Source of the DNA: Pycnococcus provasolii
Taxonomy: Eukaryota > Chlorophyta > Pseudoscourfieldiophyceae > Pseudoscourfieldiales > Pycnococcaceae
NCBI GenBank assembly: GCA_938743325.2
Contig: OW568886.1
Span: 434,001-498,000, forward strand
Length of the DNA stretch: 64,000 bases
Direction of reading: 5' to 3'
Below, piece by piece: positions 30,299 through 38,738 of the stretch (positions within the stretch are counted from its first letter, which is position 1; every line of letters begins with the position of its first letter). Position numbers and translations under genes: made by a program. The notes below the pieces were generated by a model. The model saw only the letters and a list, made by a program, of their open reading frames with translations. It was not told where the DNA came from and searched no databases.

Positions 30299-32026
30299 AT
30301 GATGAGAAGAATACAGCTGCACCCTTCGTCACGTCGCGCTTCTTCTTCATCGCGCATGCTGCTGCGAAACGCTCTTCCGATTGCCGCTCTCCTCCTGCTC
30401 GTAAGCGTGCTCGTCGCCATCAGACACACAGCCTCCCTGATGATGAGTACTATGACCCGACGCGATTTATTGGCGCTATCCTCCTCCTCTGCTGATGACG
30501 ACGACGTAGTCATGCCGTCATCAGAAACAGGTGTCGTCGAAGACGTCGATGATCACGCAGCAAGCAATAATAATTTGCGTATCGCAGTGTGCATCACAGG
30601 GCAGATTGCACGGCTCGAGGTAGGAAGCAAAGTGCAAAACTTGTTCCAATCGCTTGATCAGCAAACCGACGTGTTAGACCTATTCGTGTCGTTGGAAGAG
30701 AATACCGCCGGCACCGCTCATTACAACAACAAGCCAAAGTACGACTCAGTCTGCGGTGTGGCGGACAACCATGCCGTCTATAACGCCTTCTTCCCGTGGC
30801 TTCGCAAGATGCGCAACTTCACGGAGAACGACGACGACGCGTCCTTCCTCATTAACCCCAACCTGCCGCGTTACCAAAAGAAACTTAAAAGTTTCACCCG
30901 AGCGCAGATCAATGCTCGCACCACAAACAACATCCGGCAGTTTCGACATGCGCGGTGGTGTGCGCAGGCAATGGAGGAACGAGAGAGTAGACACGGTTTC
31001 CACTACGACGGCTTTGTACGCATTCGCGATACCTCCATCGTGCTCAAGCCATTTCGCTTTCCCGCTCAATTGCTACAGCCCAGCAAGCGCGTCTCGAATA
31101 CTACGACACTGGGAAGCCGGATCGAGCCGACGGTGGCCCTGCGAAAGTGCATGTCATGGGGTGGCTACAATGACAAGACGGTCGTGGGAAATCGCTTGGC
31201 ACTCGATGCGGCGTTGCGCGGGAGCTTGGAAGGTTACTACTTGTCTCCGAAGGTTCAGGAGAGACGAAAGTTATGGAATCCAGAACAACTCCTCAAGACA
31301 GTGCTTGACGAGGCAGGTGTACGTGCTATCCTCGACAATGACCTGCTTCCATTCGTGGATTCTCGGTGCAGCCGAGATGGCGGCACGCCGTGCTTGTCCC
31401 AATCGTGGAAGGATTGTCACGTCAGTTCTCCGTGGAATTGGGAGATCCGTGTATGCGATGACGATGAAATGGAAGGAGCCACCGGAAAGTGTCCATGGGA
31501 TTGCCCGAAGAAAAAACAAAAGCCTGAGCAGCAGCACCACGACGACGAAAAGCTGATCAAAGATCAGGAAATGCGCGCCGCATTTTTGAAGTCGCCCGTC
31601 GTGGCAGCGGCGAACCTCGTGACGGCCGCTGACGCGCGGCGCCTCGGCGTGACAGCGGCTGACATATTCGCGCGAAGCGGATGGTTGAGCGCCTTGACGC
31701 CCCAGATGGCGTCTACTATCGGCCTCACGTGGAGAGCGCTTCGAGATATGGGCATGACGCGCGACCAGGTGCTCGCGTCGGGCATTCCCGTGAGGAAGTG
31801 GGACACGATTCTCGGCGGAGACAACGAGCTTCGAGAGGTCTACCACCTTACTACCAATACTACCTTACTACCAATACTACGGAGCCGTGCAAAGCAGTTA
31901 AAAGCAAGAAAATGGGCAGCCAATTCGGCGGTCGTCCACCGCGACCACCTCCTCCACGTCTTTCGAATCCCTCAGGCTTTTCTCCATCCTCAAACTTCAG
32001 CGAGCCGTTCCGAAACTCCTCCTTGA
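30299..32026 (+). CDS. Type II membrane protein, glycosyltransferase-like lumenal domain, unusual tail
   Basis: The open frame is 575 residues. A basic N-terminus and one hydrophobic helix (LPIAALLLLVSVLVAIRH, about 27-44) make a signal anchor, so the bulk is lumenal. The core (about 95-390) starts LRIAVCITGQIARLEVGSKV and has RWCAQAMEERESRHGFHYDG, FVRIRDTSIVLKP and conserved-looking Cys. This resembles poorly characterised Golgi proteins of picoalgae that begin with an R-x-A-V-x-I-x-G-Q phrase and are thought to be glycosyltransferases. From about residue 415 the protein changes character: an Ala/Leu-rich helical segment (ADARRLGVTAADIFARSGWL, WRALRDMGMTRDQVLASGIP), then low-similarity sequence with repeated ACTACCAATACTACC. 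The true 3' end may lie before this tail, or an intron may be missed. Confidence 0.5.
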   Translation: MMRRIQLHPSSRRASSSSRMLLRNALPIAALLLLVSVLVAIRHTASLMMSTMTRRDLLALSSSSADDDDVVMPSSETGVVEDVDDHAASNNNLRIAVCITGQIARLEVGSKVQNLFQSLDQQTDVLDLFVSLEENTAGTAHYNNKPKYDSVCGVADNHAVYNAFFPWLRKMRNFTENDDDASFLINPNLPRYQKKLKSFTRAQINARTTNNIRQFRHARWCAQAMEERESRHGFHYDGFVRIRDTSIVLKPFRFPAQLLQPSKRVSNTTTLGSRIEPTVALRKCMSWGGYNDKTVVGNRLALDAALRGSLEGYYLSPKVQERRKLWNPEQLLKTVLDEAGVRAILDNDLLPFVDSRCSRDGGTPCLSQSWKDCHVSSPWNWEIRVCDDDEMEGATGKCPWDCPKKKQKPEQQHHDDEKLIKDQEMRAAFLKSPVVAAANLVTAADARRLGVTAADIFARSGWLSALTPQMASTIGLTWRALRDMGMTRDQVLASGIPVRKWDTILGGDNELREVYHLTTNTTLLPILRSRAKQLKARKWAANSAVVHRDHLLHVFRIPQAFLHPQTSASRSETPP

Positions 32027-32120
32027 TCTCGTTGATGCGAAGCCACTCGCCCCACGCGTGGCTCTCCGAGAACAGGTGGTACATGCTCGGATGTCCATAC
32101 ACGCCGTCCGTGTAAGGCTT
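31860..32120 (-). pseudogene. Antisense protein-like fragment of unknown origin
   Basis: On the minus strand an open stretch reads HPSMYHLFSESHAWGEWLRI and then INEIKEEFRNGSLKFEDGEK, followed by a Gly/Arg-rich part. Composition looks coding, but there is no complete gene. It overlaps the odd tail of the plus-strand gene and is probably a piece of a mobile element or a broken gene. Confidence 0.2.
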
Positions 32121-32239
32121 CTCAAGTCATTTCTCGCGAGGAACGAGCTGAATTCGTTTCTGCTGGTGATGATAATTTCGCGGGCGACTATCCAAATCAA
32201 GCCTAAACAACAACCTAAGTTGCAAGACGGCGATCAGAA

Positions 32240-32636
32240 AGTTTGCGAAGTTTTTACGTTGCCACCGAGCTGTTTTCCGAGTACGCGTCGGTCGTATTCG
32301 TCGGCGCCAACGTTCTGATTCGAAGGCCGCAGCTTCCTCTCTTCGAGGCTGCCGAGTCCCTGCCCGGCACTTTGGTTGCCCCGAGGGCCTACTGGCTTAA
32401 GCAGCCATTCATTCGCGATGAGCGGCACGTTCGCGCTCTCGAGGCAGGGTAACGTCAGCCACGTCCACGATAGCATGAAGCGCGCTCTCGAGCGCCGCGG
32501 TGAACAATGGGATAGCGACATGGATTGGTTCAACTTCGACCGGCGGCCTGTAGGACCCACCCCCCAGCTCCTCCAAAGCGAGGAGTATATTGCGGCGTCC
32601 GACGCTCCGTTTCGAGCGAGCCTCATCATCAAGTAA
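32240..32636 (+). pseudogene. Glycosyltransferase (GT8)-like remnant or unrecognised exons
   Basis: Two plus-strand frames read as protein. One (about 32243-32450) includes ELFSEYASVVFVGANVLIRR, which has the shape of the GT8 donor-binding strand (Y-x-x-V-V-x-x-x-A-x-x-L), though the usual D-x-D is replaced. The other (about 32400-32636) includes FALSRQGNVSHVHDSMKRAL and WDSDMDWFNFDR and ends in a stop. A frame change lies between them, with no good GT-AG intron. This may be a decayed glycosyltransferase or the missing 3' exons of the upstream Golgi-type gene. Confidence 0.3.
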
Positions 32637-32851
32637 CTCCTCCTAATTAGTTAACTGTTTTTAAAGATGGCGATGGCAATTCTTTTGTTTTTACTCATTT
32701 AGAGACACCATATAGATTTTACTCACACACGCACAGTACTTAGCTATGCTAGTATCTTCTCCTCCCACCCAGCTTCTCTCTCTCTTTCCTTCTTATTAAT
32801 TTCAACAGCTCGCTCGATTCACTCACTCGGACGACAACAATCATCTAATGA

Positions 32852-33448
32852 TCAAATGCCGACGGTTGAGTCCAGGTACGCGGCGAGAATCTGCTCGTGG
32901 TACTTCTCTGCATTGTGTTGCTTCTCTGCCCAGGTTTCGAGATCACGAACCATCGTATTGCACTGTGCCGCGAGTACTTTGTTTCCCGTGTGACGAACAA
33001 TCGATCCCACACCAAGCCTCGGAATGGGAAAACCAGGCTGCATTTTCTGCGTGAGATGAACGCGCGAACGTCTCCCCATCTCACAGCTCTCAATCACCCA
33101 ATGTCCTGTGAGGTCCCTGAAGAGCATTCCCTTGTCGTCCTCGTGCAGCGCCACTCTCACGGATGTTGTCTCGAAGCAAAGACTCTGTCTCATGCGGCTT
33201 TCGCGCACTCCCAGTCCCATTGGCGCGCGTATAGCCATCGTCACGACGCGGCTTCCGTCATCCTCGTTGATCGCGAGGTGCGACCTGACTACGAGACTCT
33301 TGAAGACGGATGCCGCGTTCGGTCCTGCATCAGCGACGACCTCGAAGACTTTGGACGGCGGCACGTTCATCCAGTCGGTGGACGCCGAGGCTTCGAAGAA
33401 CGTCGAGGACGTGAGCGTCTTCTTGATGGCGTTCATGCCGAGCACCAT
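32852..33448 (-). CDS. SRPBCC (START/polyketide-cyclase-like) domain protein
   Basis: This 198-residue protein is about the size of one SRPBCC domain. It opens with the family's strand-helix pattern (FFEASASTDWMNVPPSKVFE VVADAG), followed by alternating strands (SRVVTMAIRAPMGLGV, SVRVALHEDDKGMLFRDLTG, RSRVHLTQKMQPGFPIPRLG) and a long C-terminal helix (VLAAQCNTMVRDLETWAEKQ). Members bind hydrophobic ligands such as lipids or ubiquinone (COQ10) and include plastid proteins of unknown role. No transit peptide is evident. The ligand cannot be inferred. The spacer to the next gene (33449-33927) is divergent. Confidence 0.65.
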   Translation of the reverse strand: MVLGMNAIKKTLTSSTFFEASASTDWMNVPPSKVFEVVADAGPNAASVFKSLVVRSHLAINEDDGSRVVTMAIRAPMGLGVRESRMRQSLCFETTSVRVALHEDDKGMLFRDLTGHWVIESCEMGRRSRVHLTQKMQPGFPIPRLGVGSIVRHTGNKVLAAQCNTMVRDLETWAEKQHNAEKYHEQILAAYLDSTVGI

Positions 33449-33927
33449 GATTGATTGACGGGTGGATGGGAAATGATAAGAATGAACGAACGGAAGACGA
33501 CGACCCGGTCACCCGGTTTGAATCGTCTTGAGTGAAGCTTCCTTCTGCGGGATTGCGGCCAAGAAAAAGTGGGCCACAGGCTGAGATTCCCCGTAATGCA
33601 GGACCTATTTCCTCGACCAAAAAACCAAAATCTGCCCCTCTTTTTTGATCGTTGGGTCAAACCACCGAGAAAGTGCCCAAAATCGATCGACACCCCGAGG
33701 GAGGGCATCCAACATTGGGGATTTGGGGTTGCATTGATTATTCGGGGTTAGAATTCCCTCCCCCATTTGTGTTTGGCGTGTAGATGCGCCATCTGCGCGC
33801 GGACACGCGTTTCGTCTGTGCACGCACTGGTTAGGGTTAGGCCGTTAGGGTTCCCCTTCTTGCAGCAGCCTTGAGGAGCCATCCGTCGTAACGCACAAAC
33901 ATATCAAAAAGAACTAAAAAAGCAGAC
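33449..33927. promoter_or_regulatory. Divergent spacer with telo-box-like tract
   Basis: This is a 479-bp spacer. GGTTAGGGTTAGGCCGTTAGGG at about 33829-33850 lies some 80-100 bp upstream of the TASH3-like start and reads in its direction. AT-rich and CCGAGGGAGGG stretches lie before it. No gene is seen. Confidence 0.45.
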
Positions 33928-36900
33928 ATGGCGGCGGCTTCGTCATCTGCTTCGTCGTCGTCGTCGTCTTCGTTCGCGTGCCAGTCCATCGCACTCGCGC
34001 TGCGCCGTGGCAGTGGTGGTGGGGGTGGCTCAACAACAACAACCACTACAACCACTACTTCGTCTTCTGACGGCGGCACGATCTCGGATCATGACGACCC
34101 TCATCATCATCAGCAGCAGAAGATCTCTTCTTCTCGTCGTCGTCGATCCGTGCAATTCACGCTCGCGCAGCTTCAAAAAATGCCCGCGGGTACGCCGTCG
34201 TCATCCTCGCTACTTCCACGCCTCGCCCTTCTCTTGGATCACGGAGGTGTCACAGGTGTGGAGGCGAATGAGCCTCGAGCAAGCCGGTCGGTGCTATTTC
34301 CACTCGCCACGGCAAGGGCACTGCGGCCGCCGCAGGCGCCGAATGCGGCTTGGGTCCTCCTTCGCCTCGCCATCCCTGACGTGATTGTCGGTGCAGTGCG
34401 TGGACAAGAGAAACACGTCGCTTCGTTCGACGAGATGAATGATCAGCAGCGTGCACAGGCGCGACTTGCATCGGAGCACAGATCCCGCGTGCTGGCTGAG
34501 TGCTACACAGGTTCGCCAAAACCACACCACCAAATCGCCGCGCTAGGACAAAAATTGCTTGGTGGCACGATCCCCACGCTCAGTCGCGACGAGCGTGAAA
34601 TGCAGCGTGTCGCGCACACGCTGCTTCGCCACGTGCTTTCCATGATGCTATCATCAGAAATTGACGACAACGAAGGATCATCTAGTAGTAGTAGTAGTCG
34701 TGGCGGCGGCGACGACAACCACAACATTTCAACCGAAAGCGCACTTCTCATCCTGCGCCGTGTGATCGACGCGACGATGCCGCCGCCAAGACTGCTGCAC
34801 TCCTACCCACCACTCGTCCTTCCTCCCACTGTCGCACGCCTCGTGCTCCGCGAACTTATCACAGCCACCATCGCACAGCAGCACAAATTCCAGTCCACGA
34901 GGTTGGTTGCCGCTCGGAGGCGATTGGAGGAGGCGACGGCACGCTTCATTGCGACGGTTCCCGCGTCGCAGTCCGTGGGAGTTGCCTGTGCTCTTCCCAC
35001 GGCGGCGACGACGCCCAACGACATCGACGCGATGATTCGCACTGTGCTAAGCAATGTCAGTAAGGCAACCGGTGGTGGTGGCGGCAGCTATGAAGATGAC
35101 GCAGCAGCAGTGGCGAGCGATGCGATCGACAACCTGTTCTGCGCAGTGGCAAGCCTGTGCCAACGTCTCCTCCGAATCTTCCAGAAAAAGCAAGCCTTCT
35201 TTGCGGACGAAACCGCCGCCAATCGCCTTCGACGCGCACTTCGCTCAGCAACTGGTGTGATCCTTCGTGACAGTCACGAAATCCCTTCTTTCCATCGCCA
35301 TGTCGCACTCGATGCACTCGTGCAAGTCCTCGCATACGTGGCGAACAATGCGTCGGACGACGGCTTGTGTGCTGGGGGCGGTGGATGGGCAGCCAGCCTG
35401 CTCGTGGATCTGGCTCTGCAGGATGACCACATTGATGCTGCACTGCTCGCCTCTACGTACCTATTGAGTTGGGACTCTCACGCACCGTCATCCAGTTCTC
35501 GCAGTCTCTTCTCGCGGCGATTGCTCGCAACACCAACCATAGTTGCCAGCGGTGGTGGTAGTGGTGAGGAGGTGATTCTTAAGGAGGAAGACACCACTGG
35601 AAGCTCGCTTATCGTGCGCTGTGTGGAACATGTTGCAAAGCTGTGCGCGCGCCTTCACAGTGAGCATCATCAGCATACTCGAAGACCGGGCACGATCGCA
35701 CGCTCGAATACCCTGCGGCGTCACGCACCTGCCGTGCCGCCAGCATCGTCATCGTCGTCCCCTTCTTCTTCTTCTTTTTCGCCGAACGACACGCGTCGAC
35801 AACGAAGAATGCAGCAGCAGCAAGCATCTACTGAGCTAGCGAAGAACAGAGGACGTCGTCATCTTCAACCGCTACGCGCACTTTCATTCCGCGCCGCCTC
35901 GGCAGCCGCGGTGGCATCGGCGGCGATTCTCGCTAGCCGTGAAGAAGGTGGTGTGCGTGGTGCCAGTGCTGCACGCGAGATGCGTGCACTCGCACCCTGG
36001 ATCGACGAGCTTCGTCTGGTTGCCGCATCTGCCGCCTTGTCGGACGCGTCGCCGTCAAGTGGCGCAGATCTCGTCGCCATCGAGGCGCTCATTCTCCTGG
36101 AGCCAGTTGCGAACACGCTTAGCGACTCGCTCACACCGCGAAGAGCAGCCGAGCTGCCGAGCTATGCGCGTGGTGGTGTACTGCAGATGTCTGCGGCACA
36201 AATCCTCGTCGCACGCCTCGCCGATTGGCCGTTGAGCTTTACCACATCCTTTCTCCGCCACTCGGTATTGGCCACAACAACAACGACGGCATCCTCCAGC
36301 TGCACCACTCCTCCAATAAGAGCAGCGGGTGCAAAGATCCCTTCGCCGCTTCAGCTTGCTGAAAGTCTCGCATCGGATGTGCGACACGCATTCTTCTCAG
36401 TGTCAGCCCGGAACGATAACAGAGATGGGCAACAACACGAACCTGATAACGATGAGACGCACGCGGAGGCGGTGGGCTCGACCGATTGCACCAACAACGA
36501 CGTGATTGACGCTCTGCTATCCACCGCATGCGCGTGCGTGAGTGCGCTAGCTCTCGCCCGCACGAGCAATGCCGCGCCCTCGGCGAGACGACCTCTGCTC
36601 TCGCCGCGCGACGCGGCGCGCACGTGGCATTTTGCGCTGCATCACTGCTGCGGTAAGTCATCCGATGTGCCTAGCGCAGCCCTGAGGCGGCGATTGAGCG
36701 TTATTCGCGGTGTTCTGCGCACGCATGAGGCTGCACAAGAGGCGCGAGCGTTGTCATCGCCACCTCCTTCGGCAATGGAGGCTGCGGAACTAGCTAACCT
36801 CGAGAGAATGTGCGCATGGTTTCTAGGCGAGTATGGAAGCTTCGCACTCGTGTGCCATGCACTGATGCCAATCACATTCGAACACACCACTACTCGACGA

Positions 36901-38592
36901 CGCTCGGTGCTGCAAGCGAACAACAATACAGATGTGCTCAAGCGGGCAGCTCTGGGAAGTATGCAGCATGCCACTCTCGTGCAAGTTCTCAGCACACTGC
37001 AGCGAAGTCTCTCTCCGCTGTCCGCCAACGCCGTGCCGCCGTCTAACCTTGTGAAAGAAGCTCTTCAGGCGGTGTCGAAGCTCGCGATTCGCAGTCCGGA
37101 GCCACACCGCTGCCTTGCAGGTGGTATTCTCGTGCGTTGGATTCGAAGTCCGATGACGATGCATGTCGTCGCGCAAGCCAGCAGCATCGAGCGCTACGCG
37201 AAGCCTCCACCAACAGCAGAAACATGCCATGCACTTGCTAGCAACGTCGTCGACATCGTCAGCACTGCATACGGAACACTCGCGGATGCAACGGAAGCGC
37301 TAAGAGTCTTCCGCAGTGCCAACATGATGCCACCACCACCATCCTTCATTGAGCGTCTACGGAGCAGTGAGGAGGATTTGCGCAGCCTGATTCGTGAGCG
37401 CGCACCTTGGATTGGCTTGCCTGATGGCTACCCCGTCTTGTTTGGGTTTTCAATTGACACGATCGAAATGACGCTGACGCTTGAGATGATTCATGACGGC
37501 GAACTATTGCCACGAGAGTCTTCGTCGCCGTTAATTGCTGCGAAACAGCAAAACCAGGCAGTGGTGAAAGACGACGACGAGGGGCAGACGCAGGACGCCA
37601 ACTATGACAACAAGAAGACAAGAGAGGATGATAACAACAACGACTTGACTCCTTCTTCCTCTTTTGGCGGTGTCGTCACGACAAGAGATGACGACGACAC
37701 CGACCATGCCGCCACGAACATTTCGCCCTTCCTTGCTGCGATGCGAAGGCATGTGCTCGAGATTCCCAGCTCAACTTCTTTTCACATGCCTGCTCCTCCC
37801 ACTCCTCGCAGTTTTCGGCACGATGATGACGTGCAATCTTCGCTTGATGGTGATGAGGTGGCGTCATTAGGAGACAATTACAATCATCACGATGACGATG
37901 ACGAGCAGCAGACTGATGGCGGAGATCTATTCGAGCAAATGGAAAAGGAAATCGATCAGGTTGAATTGAGGCGCGAGGACAGCTTTGAGTATGAAATCGG
38001 TGTCAGCACAGCAGAAGAAGGCGATGGCGAGGATGCCTATGATGCGGCGGCAGCGGCGGCGGCAGACCTGGTGGCGACAGCTGTGGCATCGGTATTATTG
38101 GAGAAGAAGAATGATGGCGAGGAGGAGGGCGACGACGAAAGCGACAACGACGAGGACAAGAGGGAGGACGAGGCTGAGGAGGTTGTGCATAAGAAAGGTG
38201 ATTTTGCGCAACCTAACTTGTACGCATCAGCCGTGGCACGCTTCGCCTTTGACGCGGAGGCACCCGAGGAGCTCAGCCTTTGCGAAGGCGACGTCGTCAC
38301 AATCCTCGGCGGCGTGGACGATGGTTGGGTCGAGTGTGAGCGCGGCGACGAGCGAGGGATCGTGCCCTTCTCGTACTTGCATATGCAGGAACCGGAGGTG
38401 GAAAAGCCGCATACAGCCGTAGCACGCTTCGCCTTTGACGCGGAGGCACCCGAGGAACTCAGCCTTTGCGAAGGCGACGTCGTCACAATCCTCGGTGGTG
38501 TGGACGATGGCTGGATCGAGTGTGAACGCGGCGACGAGCGAGGGATCGTGCCCTTCTCGTACTTGCAGATGGAGGAGGTGGGGCAAGGATGA
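33928..38592 (+). CDS. TASH3-like TPLATE/TSET complex subunit with two SH3 domains
   Basis: This is a 1554-residue protein. A disordered Ser-rich start with a QFTLAQLQKMP motif is followed by a long helical, adaptin-like HEAT solenoid (about 80-1150). Landmarks resemble plant TASH3: LERMCAWFLGEYGSFA (about 958; plant LVQAAVWFLGEN) and LQAVSKLAIRSPEPHR (about 1048; plant LTTIAIRSGEPFR), then a conserved-looking segment around SAMGTL-type helices. An acidic linker (about 1200-1430) precedes two SH3 domains (about 1435-1485 and 1498-1546), each with AVARFAFDAEAPEELSLCEG, DGW and a GIVPFSYL end. TASH3 is a large subunit of the TPLATE/TSET complex in clathrin-mediated endocytosis. Plant TASH3 has one SH3; here there are two nearly identical copies. 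It converges on ARC6-like with 146 bp between stops. Confidence 0.7.
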   Translation: MAAASSSASSSSSSSFACQSIALALRRGSGGGGGSTTTTTTTTTSSSDGGTISDHDDPHHHQQQKISSSRRRRSVQFTLAQLQKMPAGTPSSSSLLPRLALLLDHGGVTGVEANEPRASRSVLFPLATARALRPPQAPNAAWVLLRLAIPDVIVGAVRGQEKHVASFDEMNDQQRAQARLASEHRSRVLAECYTGSPKPHHQIAALGQKLLGGTIPTLSRDEREMQRVAHTLLRHVLSMMLSSEIDDNEGSSSSSSSRGGGDDNHNISTESALLILRRVIDATMPPPRLLHSYPPLVLPPTVARLVLRELITATIAQQHKFQSTRLVAARRRLEEATARFIATVPASQSVGVACALPTAATTPNDIDAMIRTVLSNVSKATGGGGGSYEDDAAAVASDAIDNLFCAVASLCQRLLRIFQKKQAFFADETAANRLRRALRSATGVILRDSHEIPSFHRHVALDALVQVLAYVANNASDDGLCAGGGGWAASLLVDLALQDDHIDAALLASTYLLSWDSHAPSSSSRSLFSRRLLATPTIVASGGGSGEEVILKEEDTTGSSLIVRCVEHVAKLCARLHSEHHQHTRRPGTIARSNTLRRHAPAVPPASSSSSPSSSSFSPNDTRRQRRMQQQQASTELAKNRGRRHLQPLRALSFRAASAAAVASAAILASREEGGVRGASAAREMRALAPWIDELRLVAASAALSDASPSSGADLVAIEALILLEPVANTLSDSLTPRRAAELPSYARGGVLQMSAAQILVARLADWPLSFTTSFLRHSVLATTTTTASSSCTTPPIRAAGAKIPSPLQLAESLASDVRHAFFSVSARNDNRDGQQHEPDNDETHAEAVGSTDCTNNDVIDALLSTACACVSALALARTSNAAPSARRPLLSPRDAARTWHFALHHCCGKSSDVPSAALRRRLSVIRGVLRTHEAAQEARALSSPPPSAMEAAELANLERMCAWFLGEYGSFALVCHALMPITFEHTTTRRRSVLQANNNTDVLKRAALGSMQHATLVQVLSTLQRSLSPLSANAVPPSNLVKEALQAVSKLAIRSPEPHRCLAGGILVRWIRSPMTMHVVAQASSIERYAKPPPTAETCHALASNVVDIVSTAYGTLADATEALRVFRSANMMPPPPSFIERLRSSEEDLRSLIRERAPWIGLPDGYPVLFGFSIDTIEMTLTLEMIHDGELLPRESSSPLIAAKQQNQAVVKDDDEGQTQDANYDNKKTREDDNNNDLTPSSSFGGVVTTRDDDDTDHAATNISPFLAAMRRHVLEIPSSTSFHMPAPPTPRSFRHDDDVQSSLDGDEVASLGDNYNHHDDDDEQQTDGGDLFEQMEKEIDQVELRREDSFEYEIGVSTAEEGDGEDAYDAAAAAAADLVATAVASVLLEKKNDGEEEGDDESDNDEDKREDEAEEVVHKKGDFAQPNLYASAVARFAFDAEAPEELSLCEGDVVTILGGVDDGWVECERGDERGIVPFSYLHMQEPEVEKPHTAVARFAFDAEAPEELSLCEGDVVTILGGVDDGWIECERGDERGIVPFSYLQMEEVGQG
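38222..38575 (+). repeat. Near-identical tandem SH3 duplication
   Basis: The segments from about 38229 and about 38418 are almost identical over some 155 bp (GCACGCTTCGCCTTTGACGC onward). Only a few silent changes and one Val-to-Ile change are seen. The spacing is about 190 bp, so the duplication is recent or the copies are kept alike by gene conversion. Confidence 0.85.
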
Positions 38593-38738
38593 CAATCTGT
38601 CTTTTTATGGCGAAAAAAGGATCTTGGTAAAAAAAAAAGGGAAGGAAAACAACAACAACATGGACGCACGCACACATCCAAGCAACTATCAAGCAACCTT
38701 TGCGGTTCTTTCTTTTATTCCACCTCCCCGCCGATTCT

